Shown here piece by piece: positions 14,465 through 21,576 of a stretch of 27,790 nt of DNA. The notes below the pieces were generated by a model that saw only the letters and a program-made list of their open reading frames with translations, made no database searches and was not told where the DNA came from. Position 1 is the first letter of the stretch, and every line of letters begins with the position of its first letter. A program made the position numbers and the translations under genes. Source of the stretch: Deltaproteobacteria bacterium (GTDB lineage: Bacteria > Desulfobacterota > Desulfobacteria > Desulfobacterales > JAFDFH01); assembly GCA_019309945.1 (NCBI GenBank), contig JAFDFH010000002.1, forward strand, positions 1-27,790, written 5' to 3'.

Positions 14465-15844
14465 TTAATCCTTCCCGTTCATCGTTTCAGGGGCTAAAGG
14501 TTCAAAGCGGGTATAGGCTTTCAAGAATGCCAAGGGAACCGTGCCGGTCGGCCCATTTCTTTGTTTTGCAATTATAATCTCGGCCTTTCCACTGTTTGGA
14601 TTATTGATGTCCTTATTATATTCTTCATCTCTATATATGAAAACAACCACATCGGCATCCTGCTCCAGCGCTCCTGATTCCCGAAGGTCTGAAAGCATCG
14701 GCCGTTTATCACTGCGATCCTCTAATTTTCTGTTGAGTTGGGATAGTGCTAAAACCGGAATGTCAAGTTCTTTGGCAAGGGCCTTGAGTGATCTGGATAT
14801 TTCAGAGATTTCAAGCTCTCTGCGCTCGGCCGAATGGCGACCTTTCATAAGTTGCAGATAGTCGACAATAACCAGGCCAATATCTTTATCCATCTTTAAA
14901 CGACGGGCTTTGGCCCTTATTTCCAGAGCTGAAAGATCAGGTGAATCATCGATATAGATCGGCGCTTCGGACAGGATTCCGGCAGCATCCGTAATATCGA
15001 CCCAGTTCTCTTTGCCGATAAAACCACTCCTTATACGCATCGAATCAACACTCGCCTCAGAACAGAGCATACGCATCGAAAGTTGCTCCTTTGACATCTC
15101 AAGTGAAAATATGGCCACGGGAATGCCGGCATCGACAGCCGTGTTCCGTGAAATATTCAGGGCCAGGGCGGTTTTCCCCATGCTCGGTCGTGCGGCCAGG
15201 ATAATGAGATCCGATTTCTGAAGTCCAGCCGTCTTATTGTCCAAAAGGGGATAGCCCGTAGCAACACCGGTCACAAGCGCCTTATTGCCCTGGAGCTCTT
15301 CAAGCATGTCAATGCTGCTTTCGATTATTTTACCCAGTGGATAAAATGCCGGTTTAATCTTATTTTCGGATATCTCAAATATGGAACTCTCGGCAAAGTC
15401 AATAACGTCATCGACATTCCCCTGATCGTCAAAGCATCGTTTTGCAATCTCATTCGCTTTTTCAATTAGCCGGCGCAAGCATGCCTTGTCATGGACAATC
15501 TTGGCATAATGCTGTGCATTTACCGCCAGCGGGACCACATCCACCAGCCGGGCCAGATATGTTGCCCCGCCAATTTCTTCCAACTGGCCTTTCTCTCTAA
15601 GAATATTGGCAAGGGTGACAAGATCTACAGGCTCATTTTTGGTAAATAGTTCAGTTATGGCATAATAGATTTTTTGATGTGCGGATCTGTAAAAATCTTT
15701 GGGCGCAAGCACATCGAGAACTTCCAGCAATGTGTCATTATCAATTAGAATAGCGCTAAGTATAGATTCCTCAGCATCAATACTCTGTGGAGGGAGATGA
15801 TAAAGGGAGGGATCTTTTTGAATTTTTTGAAGGTTATTTGCCAT
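14465..15844 (-). CDS. dnaB: Replicative DNA helicase DnaB
   Basis: A 459-aa hexameric 5'-3' helicase of the replisome. The N-terminal domain (about 15-115) contains PPQSIDAEESILSAIL, and the RecA-like C-terminal domain has Walker A ARPSMGKT at 218-225, Walker B LVIVDYLQLM, SQLNRKLEDR and the DLRESGALEQDAD motif. Length and motif order are typical and no intein is present. It lies downstream of rplI in the common rpsF-rpsR-rplI-dnaB order, but a palindromic element (15882-16004) separates them. No clear Shine-Dalgarno precedes the ATG; the start is set by homology to the usual MxxxxxPP N-terminus. Confidence 0.96.
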   Translation of the reverse strand: MANNLQKIQKDPSLYHLPPQSIDAEESILSAILIDNDTLLEVLDVLAPKDFYRSAHQKIYYAITELFTKNEPVDLVTLANILREKGQLEEIGGATYLARLVDVVPLAVNAQHYAKIVHDKACLRRLIEKANEIAKRCFDDQGNVDDVIDFAESSIFEISENKIKPAFYPLGKIIESSIDMLEELQGNKALVTGVATGYPLLDNKTAGLQKSDLIILAARPSMGKTALALNISRNTAVDAGIPVAIFSLEMSKEQLSMRMLCSEASVDSMRIRSGFIGKENWVDITDAAGILSEAPIYIDDSPDLSALEIRAKARRLKMDKDIGLVIVDYLQLMKGRHSAERRELEISEISRSLKALAKELDIPVLALSQLNRKLEDRSDKRPMLSDLRESGALEQDADVVVFIYRDEEYNKDINNPNSGKAEIIIAKQRNGPTGTVPLAFLKAYTRFEPLAPETMNGKD

Positions 15845-15881
15845 CAGACATATTCACATGGAATGATTAAATGAAGATTTA

Positions 15882-16004
15882 ACGGTCTCGGAAAAAGTCC
15901 AACTTCTGCGTTGTGCTGCATTTTGCAATCATTCAACGTACGATAAGTACGCCTCATGATTACAAAATTTGCACGCCTTGAATTTAAACTTTTTTCGAGA
16001 CCGT
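15882..16004 (+). repeat. Dispersed palindromic element, core type 2
   Basis: Terminal inverted repeats ACGGTCTCGGAAAAAGT (15882-15898) and its near-perfect reverse complement (15988-16004) bound a 123-base element. Inside are CTGCGTTGTGCTGCATTTT and a nested palindrome around CGTACGATAAGTACG flanked by AATCAT/ATGATT. A direct 10-bp repeat ATGAAGATTT lies outside it at 15871-15880 and 16029-16038. It sits between rplI and dnaB. Confidence 0.75.
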
Positions 16005-16117
16005 CTAAATCGGACTTTTTACGAGTTCATGAAGATTTGGTACTTTAAAAAATAGGATTCGTAAAATCCTATGATGGAAAATCCAAACCTTGAAACCCGT
16101 TAATGATCACAAAGCCC

Positions 16118-16561
16118 CTATTCCGGCACAACCTCTACCGTGATCTCGGGTTCTACTCCTTTGTAAACACGTATAGGAATTTTGTAAGTGCCGAGATTTT
16201 TAAGCGGTTCACTGAGCAGGATCATCCTCTTATCTACTTTAACATCCTGTTGTGCAAGGGCATTCATAATATCACGCAAAGAGATCGATCCATAAAGACG
16301 ATCTTCGTCCGTAATCTTTGCATGTATCTTGCAAACAATACCTTCAAGTCTTGCGGCCATCTCTTCAGCCACCCCCTTCTCTTTGGCAATCTGAACTTCA
16401 AATTTAGCCTTTTTCTGTTCCAATGCCCTGCGATTTTGAGGGGTGGCCAGAACCGCCTTTTCCTGAGGAAAAAGATAATTACGGGCATACCCGTCTGCAA
16501 CTGTCACTTCACTACCAATGATGCCAAGTGCGTCTATGGTCTCCTTTAAAAGTACTTTCAT
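16118..16561 (-). CDS. rplI: 50S ribosomal protein L9
   Basis: A 147-aa protein binding 23S rRNA near the L1 stalk. The N-terminal domain MKVLLKETIDALG...VADGYARNYLFPQ is the L9 signature, followed by the long connecting helix and a C-terminal domain with LYGSISLRDI. GGAGG lies 7 bases before the ATG. It follows the DUF2232 membrane protein by 51 bases in a conserved gene order. Confidence 0.97.
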   Translation of the reverse strand: MKVLLKETIDALGIIGSEVTVADGYARNYLFPQEKAVLATPQNRRALEQKKAKFEVQIAKEKGVAEEMAARLEGIVCKIHAKITDEDRLYGSISLRDIMNALAQQDVKVDKRMILLSEPLKNLGTYKIPIRVYKGVEPEITVEVVPE

Positions 16562-16612
16562 GTTAAGACCTCCTCTAATAAAAACTTTAGAGGCAATTTC
16601 AAAATGTCCTCT

Positions 16613-17563
16613 TTAGTTTTTTTGTATTCCCAATTTTCTAAAATTCAACCACATATCAAAGAACCCAAGCCCGATCACCAGAAGAAAAATCAGCTGTTGT
16701 ACGACAATGAGGCTGTATAAAAAAAATCTAAGCATTTTGGAAAATCGCTTTTTTTCAAAAAAAAATGCCACAATGGCTATCCCCTGGAAAAAATATATCA
16801 CCATGAAAACGATCATGCCGTTTAAACCCAATATTTTAAATATTCGGCCCGGCAGAAAAAGCATTAGACCGCATCCAATGGCACCCCATACAAGGCTCTC
16901 CGGTGCTTTCCACAGGTTAAGAGCGCCAAATTCAGGATAAAAAAGCCCCCTGGACTTAAGCATTGGTCTGGCAAGCAACAGGTTTGCCCAAGCCACAAAA
17001 AAAGATGAAGCAACCGCTAATGAAAGGAGAATCCGTACCAGAACATACTGTATATTTTCCAGCGAATTTGATAGTCTGTAAAGATTTTCTTCTGATACTT
17101 CCATACCCTCATAAAGGGCCATGGTAAGTTCAAGATTTTTTGACACATATTTAGATATAAGGTTGAAAATCCCCACATTAGACAAACTACTATAAAAAAT
17201 CAGTGTAACAGATCCTGTAAACAAGACAATACCACAGGCATATAAAATCGTTTTTTCAATCGAGAGATTTCGCTCGAGAAGCTCGCTCAGCACGAAACCG
17301 AACAGTAGCAATTCAAAAAAGAACCATATATCGATGGATATTTTGCCCATTACGACAACCATCGCAATGATTGTCACAATCGGAATGATAACTCCGCTTG
17401 TCCGGCCAAGTTTTGAGCGATAGAAAAGAATCGGTAAGGGAATAAACAGGGCACAAAAAAACCCGATGACCGGTAAATAAACAGAAATTGCAAAAAGGAT
17501 GCATGTGATTGCAATGCCACTTGCAATATCCTTTGATCCATCCCTCTGAACGGTTTGAGGCAC
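16613..17563 (-). CDS. DUF2232 (YybS-like) multi-pass membrane protein
   Basis: A 316-aa hydrophobic protein with about eight predicted transmembrane segments, for example around 15-35, 36-50, 60-75, 78-95, 108-125, 175-195, 225-245 and 250-305. The family is typically found between rpsR and rplI, exactly its place here, and has no established biochemical function that I know of; a transporter-like or S-component-like fold has been suggested for relatives. The start is GTG at 17561-17563, preceded by two overlapping AAGGAG sequences, the farther with a 9-base spacing. Polar residues are mostly at the loops; no catalytic motif is visible. Confidence 0.8.
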   Translation of the reverse strand: MPQTVQRDGSKDIASGIAITCILFAISVYLPVIGFFCALFIPLPILFYRSKLGRTSGVIIPIVTIIAMVVVMGKISIDIWFFFELLLFGFVLSELLERNLSIEKTILYACGIVLFTGSVTLIFYSSLSNVGIFNLISKYVSKNLELTMALYEGMEVSEENLYRLSNSLENIQYVLVRILLSLAVASSFFVAWANLLLARPMLKSRGLFYPEFGALNLWKAPESLVWGAIGCGLMLFLPGRIFKILGLNGMIVFMVIYFFQGIAIVAFFFEKKRFSKMLRFFLYSLIVVQQLIFLLVIGLGFFDMWLNFRKLGIQKN

Positions 17564-17610
17564 TCTCCTTATCTCCTTAGAGACCGCCTGAAGTTAAATT
17601 CAATCATCAA

Positions 17611-17895
17611 TTATAGCCCCATTGTACCGACATACGGCAAAAGCGCAATTGTTCGGGCACGCTTAATTGCCTGTGTCAAAGCCCGCTGATGTTTTGCACA
17701 CGCTCCTGATATACGCCTGGGGATGATCTTGCCGCGCTCGGTTATAAAATACCTAAGTAATTTTGTATCCTTGTAATCGATTGTCAAACTTGTATCCGCG
17801 CAGAAACGACAAACTTTGCGCCGTTGATACACTCTTCGTTTGCCAGTAGTTTTGTTACCACTGTTTCGTCCTCGGGAATGAAATGCTGCAGCCAT
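17611..17895 (-). CDS. rpsR: 30S ribosomal protein S18 (zinc-binding form)
   Basis: A 94-aa small-subunit protein that pairs with S6 on the 16S platform. It has VCRFCAD near the N-terminus and GACAKHQRAL further on, giving C-x2-C and C-x2-H, the set found in zinc-binding S18 variants. The start at 17893-17895 is chosen because GGGGGGAG ends 7 bases upstream and the resulting length fits S18. A 128-aa reading frame exists from 17997, but its first 34 residues are the out-of-frame end of rpsF. The gene begins 4 bases after the rpsF stop. Confidence 0.96.
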   Translation of the reverse strand: MAAAFHSRGRNSGNKTTGKRRVYQRRKVCRFCADTSLTIDYKDTKLLRYFITERGKIIPRRISGACAKHQRALTQAIKRARTIALLPYVGTMGL

Positions 17896-17899
17896 TTTA

Positions 17900-18352
17900 C
17901 TACTCCCCCCCATTGCCTTCAGCTTGAATTTTTTTGTCCTCGACGGATTCATGTTCAATCGCATGAGAATCGTCTTTACCAAAATCAGATTCATCATTTT
18001 GATCCGTCACACTCTGTTTAATTTCTCTTTCGGCCATTTCTTTCTCTATGTTTCCAATGTCAACATCCGCTTCAAGTAAAATGGTCATGTACTTGAGAAT
18101 CCGGTCATCAATCCGGCACACCCGCTCCAGTTCATTTATAAGGGTTGCAGTTCCGCAATAATCCAAACGAATGTAATAACCGCGGGCCTTCTTCATAATT
18201 TCATAAGCAAGCTTTTTACTCCCCCATTCGTCAATCAGAACCAAGAGCCCCCCCTGTTGAGAAATCACTTCTTTTAACCGAACAAAAACGGGATCTCGTT
18301 CTTCATCCGACAAATCAGGATCGATGATAATAATTGTCTCGTACCTTCGCAT
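17900..18352 (-). CDS. rpsF: 30S ribosomal protein S6 with acidic C-terminal tail
   Basis: A 150-aa S6. MRRYETIIIIDPDLSDEER and YYIRLDYCG are typical, and residues 1-100 form the ferredoxin-like fold that binds 16S rRNA and S18. The remaining 50 residues are low-complexity and rich in Asp, Glu, Lys and Ser, longer than the tail of most S6 proteins. GGAGG lies 5 bases before the ATG. It is the first gene of the minus-strand ribosomal-protein block. Confidence 0.97.
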   Translation of the reverse strand: MRRYETIIIIDPDLSDEERDPVFVRLKEVISQQGGLLVLIDEWGSKKLAYEIMKKARGYYIRLDYCGTATLINELERVCRIDDRILKYMTILLEADVDIGNIEKEMAEREIKQSVTDQNDESDFGKDDSHAIEHESVEDKKIQAEGNGGE

Positions 18353-18428
18353 ACAACCTCCTCATGGATATTAAAGCCCTGATCATTCGCCAGAGCAAGG
18401 ATTGGGTAATTAAGAACTAAAATTTGAT

Positions 18429-18458
18429 AAAGTAACATCATGATAAATGAACTGTCAA
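18429..18458 (-). promoter_or_regulatory. Candidate promoter of the rpsF block
   Basis: On the minus strand TTGACA (18458-18453) is followed 18 bp later by TACTTT (18434-18429), about 75 bases before the rpsF start. The -35 is perfect, the -10 partial. Confidence 0.45.
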
Positions 18459-18505
18459 GATATAAAATGGCATTGTCTGTTTTGAAGTAACCATCTGTGT
18501 TGTTT

Positions 18506-18556
18506 AAAAAAAACAAAAAAGGCATCCCATCTTAAATCGACGGAATGCCCTTTTAA
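18506..18556 (-). terminator. Intrinsic terminator of the cold-shock gene
   Basis: On the minus strand GGCATTCC (18549-18542) pairs with GGGATGCC (18528-18521), one G-U, with flanking A/T pairs, followed by two long T runs. It lies 14-50 bases after the csp stop codon. Confidence 0.8.
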
Positions 18557-18569
18557 AACTAATAAATAT

Positions 18570-18770
18570 TTAGGCTATAGTGACATTTGCTGCAGCGGGA
18601 CCTTTTTGACCCTGCTCAATGTCAAATGTAACTCGGTCACCTTCATCGAGAGACTTGAAACCCGTTGCATTTATTCCTGAATGATGAACAAACACATCCG
18701 GGCCATCTTCCTGCTCAATGAAACCATAGCCTTTGCTGCTGTTAAACCATTTTACAATTCCATTAACCAT
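18570..18770 (-). CDS. Cold-shock domain protein (CspA family)
   Basis: A 66-aa OB-fold RNA chaperone that melts mRNA secondary structure. RNP1 is KGYGFIEQ (13-20) and RNP2 is VFVHHSGI (26-33); the length is standard. AAGGAGG precedes the ATG with suitable spacing. It is a single-gene unit with its own terminator and a long structured leader of roughly 120 bases in which the Shine-Dalgarno can be base-paired. Which Csp paralogue it is, and whether it is cold-inducible, cannot be read from the protein. Confidence 0.95.
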   Translation of the reverse strand: MVNGIVKWFNSSKGYGFIEQEDGPDVFVHHSGINATGFKSLDEGDRVTFDIEQGQKGPAAANVTIA

Positions 18771-18897
18771 TATGGCATCCTCCTTTCAAATAATTATCAT
18801 AGCTTCAAACTTCAGGATGCCATTTTGACAAAATGGAACTTTCCTTTAGAACGAAACTGGCCCGCCAATCAAGAACGGGCCGTTATTGATTGAATGA
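18771..18897 (-). promoter_or_regulatory. Structured 5' UTR of the csp gene, candidate RNA thermosensor
   Basis: In the mRNA, ATGGCATCCT (plus-strand 18823-18814) is complementary over 10 bases to AGGATGCCAT (18781-18772), which includes the end of the Shine-Dalgarno and reaches one base short of the start codon. A perfect 17-base palindrome, CCATTTTG-T-CAAAATGG (18836-18820), overlaps the first arm, so the two helices exclude each other. A third hairpin pairs GGCCCG (18881-18876) with CGGGCC (18864-18859). Confidence 0.6.
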
Positions 18898-18925
18898 ATA
18901 ATAATACTATTTATAAAAAAAGCAA
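18898..18925 (-). promoter_or_regulatory. Candidate csp promoter
   Basis: On the minus strand TTGCTT (18925-18920), a 16-bp spacer and TATTAT (18903-18898) would start transcription near 18891, leaving a leader of about 120 bases. Confidence 0.4.
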
Positions 18926-19587
18926 GTTCTTTGTTGACTTATTTTCTTTATTTTTTTTTCAAAAATCATTTAACTTTCGATATATATGTTGCGAGTTCAC
19001 ATATCCAATTGAAATTAAATGATAAATTAGGAAGGCCGAGAAAGTTGATATTCATTATAAATGCAATTGGATATAAATCATGTTATAAGAGGTAGTTTAA
19101 AAATGTTCAATTTTGCCCAATCTCTGCGTCAGGCTCAAATTTTAATCCTCGGAATATCAATTATATGCCTGCTGTAAAATTTTTCGCAGGCCTTGATCTC
19201 GAACAAAAATCCTCGTTTCTGGACGGACACTAGTTATATTACATTGTAGTATTTATTTTTAGAGTGAATTATTGCAAAGAAGTGATGTAACAGTTTCAAG
19301 ATATCTTGCAATTAAACCAAACGGAACCGTTTAAATTCCGATTACATATATCCCATTTTATACAAAAATGTAGGCCCCCTTCAAATTTGTTATTCATATG
19401 TTGATTTTTACCCATTTAAATTTCCTGGATGATCAAATATCTTTGGTTTTAAAAAAAAACTAATATTTCAAAAGGATAGCACTGTTCTTGCTTAACATGA
19501 GCGATCCATTGGTACGATTGGCATCCTTCTTGCTGCAATCCAGTAACGACAATCAATATCGATTCGAGCATCACGCTGTGCATAAAA
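18926..19587. other. AT-rich gene-free region
   Basis: No gene is supported. It holds a dispersed palindromic element (19100-19229) and long A/T runs. A 39-codon frame from 19497 and a minus-strand frame ending near 19496 are open, but neither has a family match or ribosome-binding site that I can defend. Confidence 0.5.
19100..19229 (+). repeat. Dispersed palindromic element, core type 1, copy c
   Basis: The core TTGCCCAATCTCTGCGTCAG and what follows match the reverse complement of 11546-11685 closely, up to and including the right end TTTCTGGACGGACA. The left end lacks the matching inverted repeat, so this copy appears decayed or truncated. Confidence 0.7.
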
Positions 19588-19878
19588 ACGAGCCTTGGTT
19601 ACTCTCCATTCGTTAAGGCGAACGATGAGGATCATCATCTTTTGCGTTCTAAGGTTTATAAGACAGACTACGACCCGGGGAGTGCTATCTTGTTTTCTTT
19701 GGAAGGGCGTTATAAATTTGCAAAAATTTGGTTTTTAGCTCTTCAGTTTGATTATACAAAAATAGAAGCAGATGGTGAATCAGTTGGTTACACAAATGGA
19801 GTATGGAGTGAAACGATTGACCAAGAAACAAAAAATGAGCAAATATTCTATTCCTTGAACATAGGATGTTCGTTTTAA
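19588..19878 (+). pseudogene. Truncated omptin-family outer-membrane protease, C-terminal half only
   Basis: The frame ending at 19876-19878 reads, from about 19588, TSLGYSPFVKANDEDHHLLR, RSKVYKTDYDPGSAILFSLE and onward to a C-terminal FYSLNIGCSF. This resembles the second half of omptins: the surface loop bearing the Asp-x-His dyad (here within NDEDHH), RSKV, alternating beta-barrel strands and a C-terminal aromatic residue for outer-membrane insertion. The N-terminal half with the signal peptide and the catalytic Asp pair is absent, there is no Shine-Dalgarno, and the only start in frame is a TTG at 19642. I read it as a decayed fragment joined to unrelated upstream sequence. It could be another small barrel family. 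Confidence 0.55.
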
Positions 19879-20133
19879 AAGAAAGCATGATACACGCACC
19901 CTTAAACGTCTTGATATTGAAACTCTTCGTCAGTCAGCCCCAAAAGGCCGCCTTGACAATACGACCGGTATCCGTTATCTGAATACAAGTCGTCGGTTGC
20001 CGCAGTATGGTTGCTGCTTGATATCCGGCTCTACTACGTATTGGGATGCTTCCTACTACGGCACACAACTTTTATTTTTTCCTTTTTCCGCTTTCAAAAA
20101 GGGAATTCTTATTAATATATATAGAGGAATATT
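19879..20133. other. fabD upstream region
   Basis: A plus-strand frame stays open from the omptin-like stop into the fabD start, including KRLDIETLRQSAPKGRLDNT and a Tyr-rich stretch. It has no start signal and I do not recognise it; it may be a remnant of another broken gene. GAGG lies 6 bases before the fabD ATG. Confidence 0.35.
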
Positions 20134-21045
20134 ATGCTGGCATTCGTTTTCCCAGGACAGGGAGCCCAAAAGGTGGGAATGGGCAAAGAAATTCATGATA
20201 AGTTCCAGATTGCCAAGGACGTCTTTAAAAAGGCCGATGATGCACTCGGGTTTTCCATTTCCAAGCTTTGTTTCGAAGGACCGGAGGATGAGCTCAAGCT
20301 GACCGCCAATGCCCAGCCGGCCATTCTAACAACAAGTATTGCTGTGCTGACGGTCATTAAAGAAGTCACAGGTTTGGTTCCGAAGGTCGTCGCCGGACAC
20401 AGTCTGGGAGAGTACAGCGCCCTTGTATGCGCGGGTTCCTTGAGCTTTGAGGACGCGGTGGTACTTGTGAACAAAAGGGGTAAATACATGCAGGAGGCAG
20501 TACCAGTCGGTGAGGGTTCTATGGCTGCTGTAATGCGAGTATCTTCTGATGAGGTCGAGAAACTTTGTAAGGATGCTGCCGAGGGTAAAGTCCTCACTCC
20601 GGCAAATTTCAACAGCCCCCAGCAGATAGTGATCTCCGGCCATGATGATGCCGTCGACCGGGCAGTCAAGCTAGGAAATGATCGGGGTGCGGTGGTCATG
20701 AAATTAAAAGTGAGCGCGCCCTTCCATAGTACCTTGATGGAACCGGCGGCGGTCAACATGGCCAAGGAATTTGAGTCCATTGATATTAAGAGTCCCGTTG
20801 TTCCGGTGGTCAGCAATGTGGAAGCTGAACCCAACCTCGATGGCTCCAAAGTGGCCGACCTGCTCACCAGGCAGATCACCGCGCCGGTTCAGTGGGAGAA
20901 GTCGGTGAGGAAGATGGTGGAGATGGGTGTCCAGGAGTTCCTTGAGATCGGTTGTGGAAAGACTTTGTCTTCGCTGATCCAACGCATCGAAAAGGGAATC
21001 AAAGCCGGCAATATAGAAGCGCCGTCGCATATAGAAGCGCTTTAA
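20134..21045 (+). CDS. fabD: Malonyl-CoA:ACP transacylase
   Basis: A 303-aa enzyme that loads malonate onto acyl-carrier protein for fatty acid synthesis. It has FPGQGAQ (6-12), the nucleophile elbow GHSLGE with Ser90, Arg115 in NKRG and catalytic His198 in APFHSTLM. Length is typical. It is not in a fab operon: upstream is a gene remnant and downstream a small unknown protein, so it may serve as a second FabD or be a relocated single copy. A stand-alone transacylase could also serve polyketide or PUFA-type synthesis, but no such genes are nearby. Confidence 0.95.
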   Translation: MLAFVFPGQGAQKVGMGKEIHDKFQIAKDVFKKADDALGFSISKLCFEGPEDELKLTANAQPAILTTSIAVLTVIKEVTGLVPKVVAGHSLGEYSALVCAGSLSFEDAVVLVNKRGKYMQEAVPVGEGSMAAVMRVSSDEVEKLCKDAAEGKVLTPANFNSPQQIVISGHDDAVDRAVKLGNDRGAVVMKLKVSAPFHSTLMEPAAVNMAKEFESIDIKSPVVPVVSNVEAEPNLDGSKVADLLTRQITAPVQWEKSVRKMVEMGVQEFLEIGCGKTLSSLIQRIEKGIKAGNIEAPSHIEAL

Positions 21046-21108
21046 AAATCGGCCGCAGACGACCTTAAGGAACATGTACAGGAGGAAGAGTTCAATTAGG
21101 ATGATTGG

Positions 21109-21399
21109 GTGGCCTGCGATGACGGGAGCCGGATCAGGAAAGACGGCGGAAAGATAATCTGGGCCGATGGGAAATTAGAAGTCCTTAGCCCCGATGTTTG
21201 GCGCTGGCGCAAGGACGGCTCGTTCATCAAAAATGATTTTTCCCGGATCATCAAATTCAACGGTGAAGTCGAGGATTTCAACTTGGACGAATGGGAGATC
21301 AACGAGCATAGTACCATGAAGAAAAAGGACGGCCTGCGCATCATTTGGGACGACGGCTTTGAGTGGGACTTCAATGACCCACATGCCCATGGATTTTGA
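21109..21399 (+). CDS. Small acidic repeat protein, 96 aa, function unknown
   Basis: Not recognised. It contains three copies of a roughly 12-residue motif: KIIWADGKLEVL (15-26), RIIKFNGEVEDF (46-57) and RIIWDDGFEWDF (77-88), each preceded by a KDG-containing turn (RKDGG, RKDGS, KKDGL). The pattern suggests short beta-hairpins stacked as a small beta-sheet protein, recalling WG- or MORN-like repeats without matching either. The proposed start is GTG 21109 with AGGA about 7 bases upstream; the in-frame stop at 21097-21099 limits any extension. It has no signal peptide and lies 63 bases after fabD on the same strand. The internal repetition and strand match argue that it is real. Confidence 0.6.
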   Translation: MACDDGSRIRKDGGKIIWADGKLEVLSPDVWRWRKDGSFIKNDFSRIIKFNGEVEDFNLDEWEINEHSTMKKKDGLRIIWDDGFEWDFNDPHAHGF

Positions 21400-21576
21400 T
21401 TTATCGCTCGATTATTCGACTCCTAAATAATCTTGATTTGCTCCAGAAAATGCTTGAAACCTCTGGTATTGAAGTGATGCTTCTGATTTGATGCATTTGT
21501 TGAGACAGGGATTAACGTTTTTCCGGCAACTAAAAAGTAACATTAAAAGAAAGGGTCTGACAAAAAAGTTATCGAA

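Noticed and set aside
16103..16549. 148-aa plus-strand frame opposite rplI
   Set aside because: It lies entirely antisense to the clear L9 gene and has no recognisable features.
19496..19620. Minus-strand frame reading RLNEWRVTKARFYAQRDARI and onward to a stop near 19496
   Set aside because: It looks protein-like but has no start signal or recognised family, and it overlaps the omptin-like frame, which has better support.
20193..20879. 228-aa minus-strand frame inside fabD
   Set aside because: It is a composition shadow of fabD, Ser/Thr-rich, with no motif and fully antisense to a well-supported gene.
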